A stretch of DNA of 64,000 nucleotides, from the NCBI RefSeq assembly GCF_001010285.1, contig NZ_CP011104.1, positions 248,001 to 312,000 of the forward strand, written 5' to 3'. Below are positions 37,185 through 45,986 of the stretch, piece after piece. Numbering within the stretch: the first letter of the stretch is position 1; each line of letters begins with the position of its first letter. Both the position numbers and the translations under genes were made by a program. The stretch is from Photorhabdus thracensis. Lineage in GTDB: Bacteria; Pseudomonadota; Gammaproteobacteria; Enterobacterales; Enterobacteriaceae. The notes below the pieces were generated by a model, which saw nothing but the letters and a program-made list of their open reading frames with translations, searched no databases and was not told the origin of the DNA.

Positions 37185-37854
37185 ATGAAGAGTTATGAAA
37201 TATCAGCTCAAATTATTAACACAATGGAATTGAGCAATGAACCATGGGGAATAAAAGATAGTTCTTCATGTTTTATTTACGGTAATTCTGTAACAAAAAA
37301 ATTTATTCATAATTTTAAGGAATCATTTGATTACGAAGGACGTTATGACCATGAACTTCCCTGGGGTGGCGCCTGAGTTTGCAAAAGAATTCATTAATCA
37401 AGATAAAAAAGTGATAGAAAACGGGGAAAGAATATGCTCGCTTGAAACACATATATATGGAAAAGAGCAAATATTGTCATCTTATTTCTGTGAAAAGATG
37501 CCTTTTTATCATAAGGATGGTAACTGCATCGGAATTATGTATCACGGTTGGGAAGCCAAAGAATATTCATTAACCCATCTATATCAATATTATAATGAGT
37601 TACCAGCATCTATTATATTTCAACCACCAAGTGCTATCTTTACTCAACGTGAGTGGGATATCATTTTTTTCTTTCTACAAAAATGCACCAGAAAACAGAT
37701 TGGACAGAAATTGAATATTACTTATGATGCCGTTGAAACATATATGACTAGAATATATAACAAGATAGGTATTAACTCCAGTCAACAATTGGAAGAATAC
37801 TGTCTGACGAATAATTTTCATCATTATGTACCAGAAAGGTTTTTATTATCCTAA
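37185..37854 (+). pseudogene. PAS4-LuxR gene split by a single-base frameshift
   Basis: Two overlapping frames together make one full-length relative of the member at 39374: N-part MKSYEISAQIINTMELSNEPWGIKD to HELPWGGA, then EFAKEFINQDKK to the C-terminus YVPERFLLS. The break is at about 37370, where GGCGCCTGAGTTT replaces the intact GGCGCTGAGTTT, one extra C. Both halves are otherwise well kept, so the lesion is recent. The HTH (TYDAVETYMTRIYNKIGI) is intact but lies in the second frame. Confidence 0.87.
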
Positions 37855-38024
37855 AAATCGGATTACCAAATGATTCTTGGCAATAAAACTTAGAATCTAT
37901 CCTGACTGGCATAATTATTGTGGAGCCTTCTTGCAATAGTGAACATGGACAGTGAGCAGAAACCGGAACGTACACGTAGTATGTAAAGAGTGATTCGCTT
38001 CGTTTACCTTTTTAGCCATATTAA

Positions 38025-38501
38025 AAATGTGTTCAAAATTCTCGTTTTTTTCATAACACTGTCCAGACTTGCTATTTAATTACAAATTAGAGTAAATAAA
38101 ACAGTTTAGTAAAATAGTTACTAAGCATTAGAAAAAATAATAATTTATCGATTAATAGCAAAGCAGACACTGATGATTTCTAGCATAATCTGCAATTATT
38201 TATTATTGATAATGCATACTTCCCAGCCAGAAGATGACCAATATCAAATGCAACAACAAGCACAGCAACGGCCCAAACCATTTCTTTAACAAAAAATTAA
38301 AACAATTTTCGTATAAAATAATATATATAGTTATATTAATTACGATTAAAAATCGCATCATCAAATAGTAAAAAATAAATTAATAAACATACGTTTTTTG
38401 ACGATAAAGTTATTATCCTTTATTATAGAACAGCTCATTTGAAGCATAATCGGCAAATAAAAATTTCAGATGATAATTTAAATAAAGATTCAGGAGTTAC
38501 T
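38025..38501 (+). repeat. Leader region of the PAS4-LuxR array, copy 2
   Basis: This ~480-bp leader is a diverged copy of 34045-34525. It retains AAATAAAACAGTTTAGTAAA, the AT-rich spacer and the promoter boxes. The gene that follows it (38502) is broken. Between 37855 and 38024 I see no gene. Confidence 0.8.
38398..38426 (+). promoter_or_regulatory. Sigma-70-type promoter, duplicated copy
   Basis: TTGACG (38398-38403) and TATTAT (38421-38426) with a 17-bp spacer are conserved relative to 34422-34450. It may now drive the intact members at 38669 and 39374. Confidence 0.62.
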
Positions 38502-38625
38502 ATGTCAAATATAAGAGAAAATCCCAGCAATATCGCACCACAATTAACTCAAATGTGGAAGAGAAGTGATACCCCCTAGGGCTAGGGAACCAGAGCTCTA
38601 CAATTAAGATTTATTGATTTTTGTC
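38502..38625 (+). pseudogene. N-terminal remnant of a member-1-type PAS4-LuxR gene
   Basis: The ORF MSNIRENPSNIAPQLTQMWK matches the start of array member 1 but ends after 26 codons at a TAG (38577-38579). Homology fades by about 38625. Everything downstream has been replaced by the next unit. Confidence 0.85.
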
Positions 38626-38668
38626 AAAGATTCAATCTTCTGAAAATTTCTTATTACAGGATTTAATC

Positions 38669-39355
38669 ATGAGTAAAACCAGTAAGCTAATTATTTCACC
38701 TCAAGTGATCAATACCATGCAACAAAATCATGAGCCTTGGGGAATAAAAGATCAAAATTCATGCTGGATTTATGGCAACCAGACATTTAAGCATATTCAA
38801 AATCTTCCAAATTCATTTGATTATGAAAGATTTTTTGACGACGAAATTCCTCGGGATAGCGTTGAGTTTGCAAAAGAATTCAAAAATCATGATAAAAGTG
38901 TCATGACCAAAGGGCAAAGAGTATGTTTACTTGAAACACACAGATATGGAAAAGATAAATTTCTGGCATCTCATTTTTGTGAAAAACATCCAATATATAA
39001 CGACAGAAAAGAGTGTACAGGCGTTATTTTTCATGAATGGGAAGTTCAAGACTTCTCATTAACCCGTCTATACCATAGCAAATTTCCAGCATCTATTATG
39101 TTCCAATCACCGGCTTATTTGTTTACCCAACCGGGATGTGATATTATTTTCCTTTTCTTACAAAAATATACCGGCAAACAAATGATCAAAATATTAAATA
39201 TCGCCTATCATACTGTTGAAACCCATATGGCTCGGATATATAAAAAAATTGGCATTAATTCCTGTTATCAATTGGAAGAATATTGTCATCTTAATAATTA
39301 TGATCTCTATGTGCCAGAGAAATTTTCACAGGAAGAAAGAAGAATGTTTATTTAA
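38669..39355 (+). CDS. PAS4-LuxR regulator, array member 4 (HTH partly altered)
   Basis: This 228-residue paralogue starts at 38669 (MSKTSKLIISPQ), in line with members 2 and 3. An in-frame ATG 16 codons upstream is less likely. The PAS4 part is complete. In the HTH the usual TQREWDII is changed to TQPGCDII, removing the glutamate that is nearly invariant in LuxR DNA-binding domains. The recognition helix is kept (HTVETHMARIYKKIGI). It may be functionally impaired or on its way to decay. Confidence 0.83.
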   Translation: MSKTSKLIISPQVINTMQQNHEPWGIKDQNSCWIYGNQTFKHIQNLPNSFDYERFFDDEIPRDSVEFAKEFKNHDKSVMTKGQRVCLLETHRYGKDKFLASHFCEKHPIYNDRKECTGVIFHEWEVQDFSLTRLYHSKFPASIMFQSPAYLFTQPGCDIIFLFLQKYTGKQMIKILNIAYHTVETHMARIYKKIGINSCYQLEEYCHLNNYDLYVPEKFSQEERRMFI

Positions 39356-39373
39356 AATTACCACGGAGTTTCT

Positions 39374-40039
39374 ATGAAAAACTATACAATATCACCTCAG
39401 ATTATCAACACAATGGAAATAAGTAATGAACCGTGGGGAGTCAAAGATGAAAATTCATGCTTTATTTATGGTAATCAAGCATTTAAAAACATCCAAAACC
39501 TTTCTGACTCATTTGATTATGAAGGGCTTTTTGATAATGAAATTCCTTGGGATGGCGCTGAGTTTGCAAAAGAATTCATTACCCATGATAAAAATGTAAT
39601 GACAAAAAAAGGAAGAATATGTTCACTTGAAACACATGTATACGGGAAAGAAAAAATCCTATCATCTTATTTCCAGGAAAAGCTCCCATTATATAATAAT
39701 GAGAACGAATGTATCGGAATCCTTTTCCATGGATGGAAAGCCAAAGAATATTCATTAGCCCAATTACATCAATATCATAAAAATTTACCATCATCCATTA
39801 TACTCCAACCACCAACAGATCTTTTTACTCAACAGGAGTGGGATATCATTTTCTTCTTTTTACAGAAATACACCAGAAAACAGATTGGACAGAGATTGAA
39901 CATCGCTTATCGTACTGTTGGAACATATATATCGCGGATATATAGCAAGATAGGCATCAATTCCAGTAAACAGTTGGAAGAATATTGTCTGGCGAATAAT
40001 TTTCATCATTATGTACCAGAAAAATTCTTATTGACTTAA
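39374..40039 (+). CDS. PAS4-LuxR regulator, array member 5
   Basis: This 221-residue regulator starts MKNYTISPQIINTMEISNEPWGVKD, the type also found as fragments at 35968, 36872 and 37185. The PAS4 core is full length. The HTH is LFTQQEWDIIFFFLQKYTRKQI ... RTVGTYISRIYSKIGI, with VGTY in place of the common VETH. It ends the array, 18 bp after member 4, so the two are probably co-transcribed. A hairpin follows the stop codon. Confidence 0.87.
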   Translation: MKNYTISPQIINTMEISNEPWGVKDENSCFIYGNQAFKNIQNLSDSFDYEGLFDNEIPWDGAEFAKEFITHDKNVMTKKGRICSLETHVYGKEKILSSYFQEKLPLYNNENECIGILFHGWKAKEYSLAQLHQYHKNLPSSIILQPPTDLFTQQEWDIIFFFLQKYTRKQIGQRLNIAYRTVGTYISRIYSKIGINSSKQLEEYCLANNFHHYVPEKFLLT

Positions 40040-40087
40040 AAATCTTATTATCAAACTATTCAGGTAATTTTCAATTACTGATAATGA

Positions 40088-40120
40088 CAGCGGCAGCCTT
40101 AATTAATAAGACTACCGCTG
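40088..40120. terminator. Hairpin after the LuxR array
   Basis: CAGCGGCAGCCTTA pairs with TAAGACTACCGCTG (two G-U/A-C type mismatches) around a 5-base loop, about 50 bp past the last LuxR stop. It is a likely transcript end. No clear U-run follows directly. Confidence 0.55.
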
Positions 40121-40160
40121 AAACAATATATTGATCCCATTTTGACAAAAGGATCAAATG

Positions 40161-41412
40161 CAGGGCAAGAGCATGAATGTTCATTTCTTGCCCAATACCT
40201 GAAAGCCTGCAATTAAAACTTTGTCCAAATACTCACTGCTCATATTGGCCATGTTTGCTTTGCGTCGCATGCTGGCTTTTACACTGGTTTCTGCACGCAG
40301 CATATTAAGCGAGAAGTGCCGCATACCCGCTAATATCTCAGCAGCATTCCCGCGACGAATGGCACACGCATCTTCATTCATTGATACGTCAAGCACCCAA
40401 TGGACGCAATTTTCGATACCCCAATGGCCCCGTACCGCCTCCCTAAAACGGTCTGATTCAAGTTCCGCAGAGCTGATATAATAATGATAATCCAGTGATT
40501 CTTTTTTTCTCGCTTTATCAAGGCGATATCGTATTGCCACACCAATGCTTTTTAAGCCTTCCCATTCCGGAAATTGCGAGGCAAGTTCGCCCGCCGGTAA
40601 TACATGATATTCACGTAATTCAATTCGCCCATGCCCTTGTTCTATACAGACATTTTCTGATTGGCTGACGGCAGTGACTTGCGCTGACAGTGTTTGTTTA
40701 ACTGCGCGATGTAACGTTTCCTGGTTATTTTTTACCGCCAGCAGATAATCACCCCCCTGGGCGATAATTTTTTTAGCAATTTTAGTCTGGCATCCCATCG
40801 CATCAAGGGTGACCAAACAACTTTTGATGTCCAGTAAATCAATTAACTTCGGGATCGCAGTGATTTCATTAGATTTTTTTTCAGTTTTTAACTGTCCCAT
40901 GACAACGCCATTGGCCGTAGCAAATGCGCTCACCATATGGATAGCCGATAATCGTTTATGCCAATGCCCGGTTCCCCGTAATGCCTTGCCATCAATCGCG
41001 ATGATTTCACCCTCGGTACGTTTGCTTACCGCCTGCGTCCAGCGAATAAAGCAGTGTTGAAACTGGACAGGGTCAAGGCGGGAAATGATACGCGCTATTG
41101 TATCATGTACAGGTAAGCCGGTTTGAAAAAATCCCTTTTCCTGAAGCCAGTTAATGCGCATATTCCCAAAGTCTTCGATATCTTCCCAACCTTCAGCGCC
41201 CGTCAAGACGGCACACATTGTCAGAAAAAGCACATCAAACAGAGGATAGCTGATTTTGGCAGACTGGCGGGGATCTTTGATTTCACCGAAATGTTGAGAA
41301 AAAGCATCAAGTTCCATTAGGGTACTCCCGAAAAAAGGAGTATAAGATCACAATTGAATTCGTGGGTCAAATGGATTAATTTTGATTAAATAACGTTCGT
41401 GATCTCACCCTG
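40161..41412 (-). mobile_element. ISAs1-family insertion sequence with 10-bp target duplication
   Basis: The 1252-bp element is bounded by imperfect inverted repeats: CAGGGCAAGAGCATGAATGTT at the left, and at the right the reverse complement of CAGGGTGAGATCACGAACGTT (differences at four or five positions). The direct repeat GGATCAAATG flanks it (40151-40160 and 41413-41422). One intact transposase gene fills it. A 7-bp palindrome TTGATCC/GGATCAA at the left border suggests insertion next to a hairpin. Confidence 0.92.
40181..41317 (-). CDS. ISAs1-family (H-repeat-like) DDE transposase
   Basis: This 378-residue transposase has the N-terminal MELDAFSQHFGEIKDPRQSAKISYPLFDVLFLTMCAVL domain and DDE residues visible around GEIIAIDGKALRGTG (first Asp), LVTLDAMGCQ (second Asp) and GHWGIENCVHWVLDVSMNED (Glu). 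It is full length and looks intact. It is the sole gene of the IS at 40161-41412. Confidence 0.93.
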   Translation of the reverse strand: MELDAFSQHFGEIKDPRQSAKISYPLFDVLFLTMCAVLTGAEGWEDIEDFGNMRINWLQEKGFFQTGLPVHDTIARIISRLDPVQFQHCFIRWTQAVSKRTEGEIIAIDGKALRGTGHWHKRLSAIHMVSAFATANGVVMGQLKTEKKSNEITAIPKLIDLLDIKSCLVTLDAMGCQTKIAKKIIAQGGDYLLAVKNNQETLHRAVKQTLSAQVTAVSQSENVCIEQGHGRIELREYHVLPAGELASQFPEWEGLKSIGVAIRYRLDKARKKESLDYHYYISSAELESDRFREAVRGHWGIENCVHWVLDVSMNEDACAIRRGNAAEILAGMRHFSLNMLRAETSVKASMRRKANMANMSSEYLDKVLIAGFQVLGKK

Positions 41413-42084
41413 GGATCAAATGGCATTTTACAGTGCATCGGGTAAAAACTGCCAGTGCCAGACATGCAACCTAATACTGACTTCCACAATCCAGACAACA
41501 GATATTTGGATTATCCGAAGTGGTGACCACTCCCACGATATCCAGATTGGCAATGAATGCAGCAACCCCCCCTGCCTTCCAGGCTTAAATCCTGACATAT
41601 ATCGGGGGTACGGTGTAATAGTCTGATCACCCAGTTTACGCAGCATAGGTTCGCGCTGCCAGATTTGGCACACAATGGCATACTCTTCTGCCCCCAAATG
41701 AGAGAAAGCTTGCGGATACCCGTCAGGCAATAACAGAGTTATAGATATAATTATATTCTGTATTTAATTAATGAAGAGATCGCACAATAAACAATTAACA
41801 CACAAAACAACACCTTATATCAAAATGCCTTATCATTGACGTTAAAATTATTATCTCAACGAAAAAAGTAGCATAATGCAGATAACAAAATCACATAGAT
41901 AACAACAATAAAGACACTAGCCAATACCACAGCAGGAGTCACAAATAACACAATTTTATATTTTCCCCACCTGCTACATTTGATTATTTGAAAAACACCC
42001 ATCCTCATCCCAAAGAGAACAGATGCGATTTTTAACCTTTATATCCCGATAACGGTTTTAATTTAAAACGTATTTCTATCGCTA
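41413..42084. other. Intergenic stretch without a supported gene
   Basis: About 670 bp lie between the IS and the Tli4-like gene. Short ORFs exist on both strands, but none has a ribosome site, a recognisable family or codon support. The last ~60 bp (about 42025-42075) repeat sequence found next to the second tli4 gene at 44850-44895. Confidence 0.6.
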
Positions 42085-43176
42085 TCAGCAAGTGTCCGAC
42101 CTTTTACGAAAGGTTTTCGTTATTACATCCCAAAACATAATCAGTTCATCTTCGGTATATAGCGTTGAAGGTAACTGGTAATTCATTGACATAATACCAA
42201 CACAGACTTTTTCTTCATCCACTACCATATCATTGATAATAAAATCAAATCGATACCGAGGATTACTATCAAAAGGTTGCAGACCTACGACTAATAACTC
42301 TTCCCCATGAATACCGTTTATTTCTCTTTCCCCCTTTCTTATTACCCTGCCACAATTAACGAACCAATCCCTTTCATCTTCACCAATACGTTCAAGTAAA
42401 TAACCTTCTTTAAGGCCATTAACTATTTCAATACCGAATGTGAAATGATCATCCTCATTTCCCTGATAGACAAACGTCATATTTACTTTCTCATCATCAT
42501 TATCATGACTGGCAATAAAACCATCAGGGATACAGATTCCTGCCACTGTTGGGATTTCTCTATCCTTTCTGCCACTGATTCTGGAAATAAGCCTTTGCAT
42601 TTTGTCCAAAGTTTGAGAAAGCATTCTATATTGGCTTTCGACCATCCCAGACTTTATATAAAGTTTTTTTGAATAACTGTATTTATCATCTGAGATTTCT
42701 ATAAACTTCATCTCTATGATAAAAGCCACGCCATTATCATATAAATGGGCTTCTAACACTCGGATAAAGCCGGGTTCACTGACATTGTTATTTCTGTCAA
42801 AAATAACACCGAATAAATTCCCCTGAAGATGATGAACTTTTTTTAAAAAGGGCAGATCTTTTGGATCAGTAGTCCTGGTCACCCTTAACTTCTGCTCCCT
42901 TAATTGTATCCGCTGTTCAAATGCGGATAAATGCAAACGCTTGGTTTCTATTCTTGTATCACCAATAAATATCCCAGTATTGATGATATTTTCAAATACT
43001 AATGGAATATCAATCAGATAACGCCCAACACAACGAGTTTGCATATTTGCTAATATTTCAGTTTTCATTTTCTTTTCCTTTTTGGTTAAGATTGAATTAA
43101 TAAAATTTAGGGACACACCACTATTACCAGGTATAAATAACCACACCAGATAATAAAATAAGTTCGAAAAACACAC
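42085..43176 (-). CDS. Tli4-family T6SS lipase immunity protein, second copy
   Basis: The product is about 363 residues from a GTG at 43176, or 327 from the ATG at 43068. It is a paralogue of the protein at 44898, sharing ILANMQTRCVGRYLIDIP, SAFEQRIQLREQKLR, EAHLYDNGVA and the EELLVVGLQPFDSNPRYRFDF segment. The longer form aligns with the paralogue through its KEK-rich segment and supplies a hydrophobic N-terminus (LFYYLVWLFI). I therefore favour the GTG. Tli4 proteins guard against Tle4-type phospholipases. No lipase gene lies directly beside this copy, so it may be an orphan immunity gene against a rival strain's effector (inference). Confidence 0.8.
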   Translation of the reverse strand: MCFSNLFYYLVWLFIPGNSGVSLNFINSILTKKEKKMKTEILANMQTRCVGRYLIDIPLVFENIINTGIFIGDTRIETKRLHLSAFEQRIQLREQKLRVTRTTDPKDLPFLKKVHHLQGNLFGVIFDRNNNVSEPGFIRVLEAHLYDNGVAFIIEMKFIEISDDKYSYSKKLYIKSGMVESQYRMLSQTLDKMQRLISRISGRKDREIPTVAGICIPDGFIASHDNDDEKVNMTFVYQGNEDDHFTFGIEIVNGLKEGYLLERIGEDERDWFVNCGRVIRKGEREINGIHGEELLVVGLQPFDSNPRYRFDFIINDMVVDEEKVCVGIMSMNYQLPSTLYTEDELIMFWDVITKTFRKRSDTC

Positions 43177-43246
43177 GCAACCACTATTAAAACCTATTGA
43201 TAAAGGCGTATTGAATGAACAAGATTATCAATATTCACCTATTGAT

Positions 43247-43528
43247 TTATTCTTGCACAAAGTGGAATCCCGCCCTGAATACCCCAGTGACTTTAATAAG
43301 CAGAACTTTGGGTGGTAATTCAGGCAATGGCGGCTCTTTTGCTAATATTGCATCCAATGCCGGGATTTGAGCCTGAAGCTCCGCTATTGCTTTTTCCACT
43401 TCGGCTCTATCTTCAGGACAACGTTGAATCCTTTCTCGCTTAACCTCTATCGATATATCAATGTCTTTTCTCTGACTTTTTATTTCCTTAAAGTCAATGG
43501 CATCTTTAAAAGGGCGACAAGTACTCAT
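43247..43528 (-). CDS. Small hypothetical protein in the T6SS island
   Basis: This 93-residue protein has a charged, helical N-terminal two-thirds (KDIDISIEVKRERIQRCPEDRAEVEKAIAELQAQI) and a proline-rich tail PPLPELPPKVLLIKV. I recognise no family. Its ATG overlaps the stop of the upstream 435-codon gene by 4 bp (ATGA), so the two are translationally coupled. It could be a chaperone, an immunity protein or a part of the same effector unit. Confidence 0.65.
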   Translation of the reverse strand: MSTCRPFKDAIDFKEIKSQRKDIDISIEVKRERIQRCPEDRAEVEKAIAELQAQIPALDAILAKEPPLPELPPKVLLIKVTGVFRAGFHFVQE

Positions 43529-44832
43529 GACAAATCCTTCATTGCGTCAGCAAAGCCTTTACATTGTTGTTCATACAGCGTACTTCGTTGTGATTCAGGG
43601 TCAATCAACTGGGTTGATTTCAAACTTTTTGTCGGCTCCAAACCAAACACACAACCCCGACACCATTTTTGTAACTCATTATCAGAAAAATACGTCACTA
43701 ACTCTTCAACAATAAAAATAACGAGCATCGCCTCCCAACTGAGCAGCCAGGCAAGATATTCCCATGCCAAAAGCCTTGCCACCCCTTCAACGAGTAAATT
43801 CTTAGGCGCAAGCAATGCCCTTTCAACCAATACTTCTAATAAACCTTTTAATGCTTTGGTAAGTTGCGCAAAATCATAAGCACCTTTAAGGCCGTAAAGA
43901 CCAATAAACTGCCAGCGCCCTTGACCATACCATTCAGAAAAAGCGTTACTGATATCAACCCCCAAATTTAGTGTAGAAGCGAGTGTGCCTGCACTCGCCC
44001 CAATAAACTTAATGGTGTCAGTCGCCGCCATATTTTTTATGCCGTGCTCAACTGCCGGCGTCACAATCTCCATCGCGGTACTCAGTGTACTTAAAAACGC
44101 CGCAGTCACTTGGGCGTGGCCCTTTGTATCCCCTTTACTCTCTTTTAACTGATTGGCAAACTCCAACCCATTGAAAATCAAAACCAGTAATTTAATCCGG
44201 GATTGTTTTAATACCGGTTCTCCTTCAGCACTTTGAGCAAATTTTTTAAAATCAGACCGATAATCGTTACTTTTTTTCAACCGGTCTTCCACTCTCGATT
44301 TTTTCAGATCCGCCAATACCTGCTGCCTAAACTCATCGCCATCTTTAAGCTGCGATACCGACAGTTCAACCGCCTGATCAAACGGCACGCCGGAAATCAC
44401 CGAGAACAGCGTTTTACTCAGCATTTCATTCCAGCTGTTCAGCACTTTCCCTAAACGGGTAAAGTTAAAGAACCTATCACCCAGCGTGACCAGTCGCCGG
44501 TCACAATGCAGCATCGCACGGGCAAATGAGCTGTTGGCCTTAGGCGGTTTTTCCAGCGCTTCATTCGCCTTATCGTAAGCCTCGACCAGTTTCCCGCTCA
44601 ATGACGACACAATGTCCATAAACTCTTCGGTTTTTGCGGGTTTCACATCCCCCTTATTCATGGACATCTGTTGCAAAAATCCGCTCATTTCCGCCATCAC
44701 GTCCGGGTTATTCAGCAGTAACGAGCGCCAGACAATATTGCTCTCCGATAAGGTTGAATACTGGTCGATTAAGCGGTCTAAAAATGCGCTGCCGGTTTCA
44801 GTCACATTCAGTGAAGCCATCGCATAGTCCAC
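43525..44832 (-). CDS. C-terminal-like fragment of a large T6SS effector (VasX/BTH_I2691-type, tentative)
   Basis: The ORF is 435 codons from a GTG, mostly helical. Hydrophobic stretches occur near the C-terminus (LLAWEYLAWLLSWEAMLVIFIVEELVTYF), as in pore-forming VasX-type toxins, whose final part this resembles. The reading frame stays open upstream of the GTG (KNQGGKGAV) to the stop of the tli4 flank, and no well-placed ribosome site precedes either possible start. I therefore think it is the remaining 3' part of a longer gene. The family assignment is by resemblance only. Confidence 0.5.
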   Translation of the reverse strand: MDYAMASLNVTETGSAFLDRLIDQYSTLSESNIVWRSLLLNNPDVMAEMSGFLQQMSMNKGDVKPAKTEEFMDIVSSLSGKLVEAYDKANEALEKPPKANSSFARAMLHCDRRLVTLGDRFFNFTRLGKVLNSWNEMLSKTLFSVISGVPFDQAVELSVSQLKDGDEFRQQVLADLKKSRVEDRLKKSNDYRSDFKKFAQSAEGEPVLKQSRIKLLVLIFNGLEFANQLKESKGDTKGHAQVTAAFLSTLSTAMEIVTPAVEHGIKNMAATDTIKFIGASAGTLASTLNLGVDISNAFSEWYGQGRWQFIGLYGLKGAYDFAQLTKALKGLLEVLVERALLAPKNLLVEGVARLLAWEYLAWLLSWEAMLVIFIVEELVTYFSDNELQKWCRGCVFGLEPTKSLKSTQLIDPESQRSTLYEQQCKGFADAMKDLS

Positions 44833-44897
44833 CGCTCCTTTCCCACCCTGATTTTTAACCCTTATATCCCTATGAAGGATTTAATTTAAAACGCATG

Positions 44898-45986
44898 TTA
44901 TTGGGAATAGAAAGCGCCGGGTCTGACTCTGACGGTCTGACTAATAGCATCCCAGAACGCTACTATTTCATTCTGGGTATAAGCTGTTGGTGTCTCTTCA
45001 TCATTGACCACTGTCAAATCAAAGACCGGTGTTTTCTTTCCGCCGGTTTTCTCATTTGCCAGTAACGTAAACTGATAACGCGGATCATCACTATCCGGCT
45101 GTAATCCCACCGCCAATAATTCCTCGGTATCCAGCCCATTAATTTTTCGCGCGCCTTTACGAAAAATATCACCCCGGTACAGAAATGCTTTAATTTGGCC
45201 GATACGCTCCAGCATACTGTCTTTTTCACGGATATAGTTATTCGTTTGTATTCTCACATTCAAATAATTATCCGGGCCAGTTTTATATAATGCACCGATA
45301 TCTTCTTTATCTCTTTGATTATCTGCAATAAAAGCATTGTAAATACAACTTCCCGCAGTAGTCGGAATTTCCGTTTCTTCACGTCCGTGTATACGGGATA
45401 ATAAATCCCTCAGTGTAGCTAAATCTTTCTGAGCTGTATTAGCATATACAACAGGGTAGGATGCCCTGTCTTTGTCATAACGAGTGGCTGAACCATTTGT
45501 CGTTTTCATTTCTACTTTAATTGCTACTCCATTACTGTACAAATAAGCCTCCAGTACTCTGAATGCATCATCAACGCTTACGTTCTCTATGCGTTCAAAA
45601 ATAATCCCTTTCATCCCCTGAGGAACAGGGTAAATATTCTTTAAATAGGGCATATCAATCCCCTTCACCGTTTTTGTCTGCCGTAATACCTGCTCCCGTA
45701 ATTGAATACGCTGTTCAAAGGCAGGTAAATAGATCCGTTGGGTTTCTACCCAATGATCGTTCACCCGGGAAGCATTCACCGTATCATGATAGTTTTCCGG
45801 TAAATCCACCAGATATCGGCCGATACAACGGGTTTGTAAGTTAGTTAACAATTTGTCCACAGCTAATTTTTCCTTCTGATTTAACACAGTATGTGGGGGA
45901 TAGGGCTGCAACCAGTGCCACACCCCGTAAAACACCAGCGCAAGCAGGCTGGCAATTGCAATAACCAGTACTTTTTTTCTATTCAT
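44898..45986 (-). CDS. Tli4-family immunity protein, partner of the Tle4 lipase
   Basis: This 362-residue protein has an N-terminal membrane anchor or signal (KKVLVIAIASLLALVFYGVWHWL) followed by a periplasmic domain starting TNLQTRCIGRYLVDLPENY. Tli4 proteins bind and inhibit the cognate Tle4 lipase in the periplasm. The start overlaps the end of the lipase gene by 8 bp, the typical effector-immunity layout. It resembles the second copy at 42085 over its whole length. Confidence 0.85.
   Translation of the reverse strand: MNRKKVLVIAIASLLALVFYGVWHWLQPYPPHTVLNQKEKLAVDKLLTNLQTRCIGRYLVDLPENYHDTVNASRVNDHWVETQRIYLPAFEQRIQLREQVLRQTKTVKGIDMPYLKNIYPVPQGMKGIIFERIENVSVDDAFRVLEAYLYSNGVAIKVEMKTTNGSATRYDKDRASYPVVYANTAQKDLATLRDLLSRIHGREETEIPTTAGSCIYNAFIADNQRDKEDIGALYKTGPDNYLNVRIQTNNYIREKDSMLERIGQIKAFLYRGDIFRKGARKINGLDTEELLAVGLQPDSDDPRYQFTLLANEKTGGKKTPVFDLTVVNDEETPTAYTQNEIVAFWDAISQTVRVRPGAFYSQ

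Noticed and set aside
41428-41730. 100-codon minus-strand ORF beside the ISAs1 element
   Set aside because: It is Trp-rich and of irregular composition, with no ribosome site and no family I recognise. It may be a gene remnant but cannot be supported.
44832-44832. GTG at 44832 taken as a confident start of the effector-like ORF
   Set aside because: The GGAG motif is only two bases before it, and the frame is open further upstream, so it may not be a true start.
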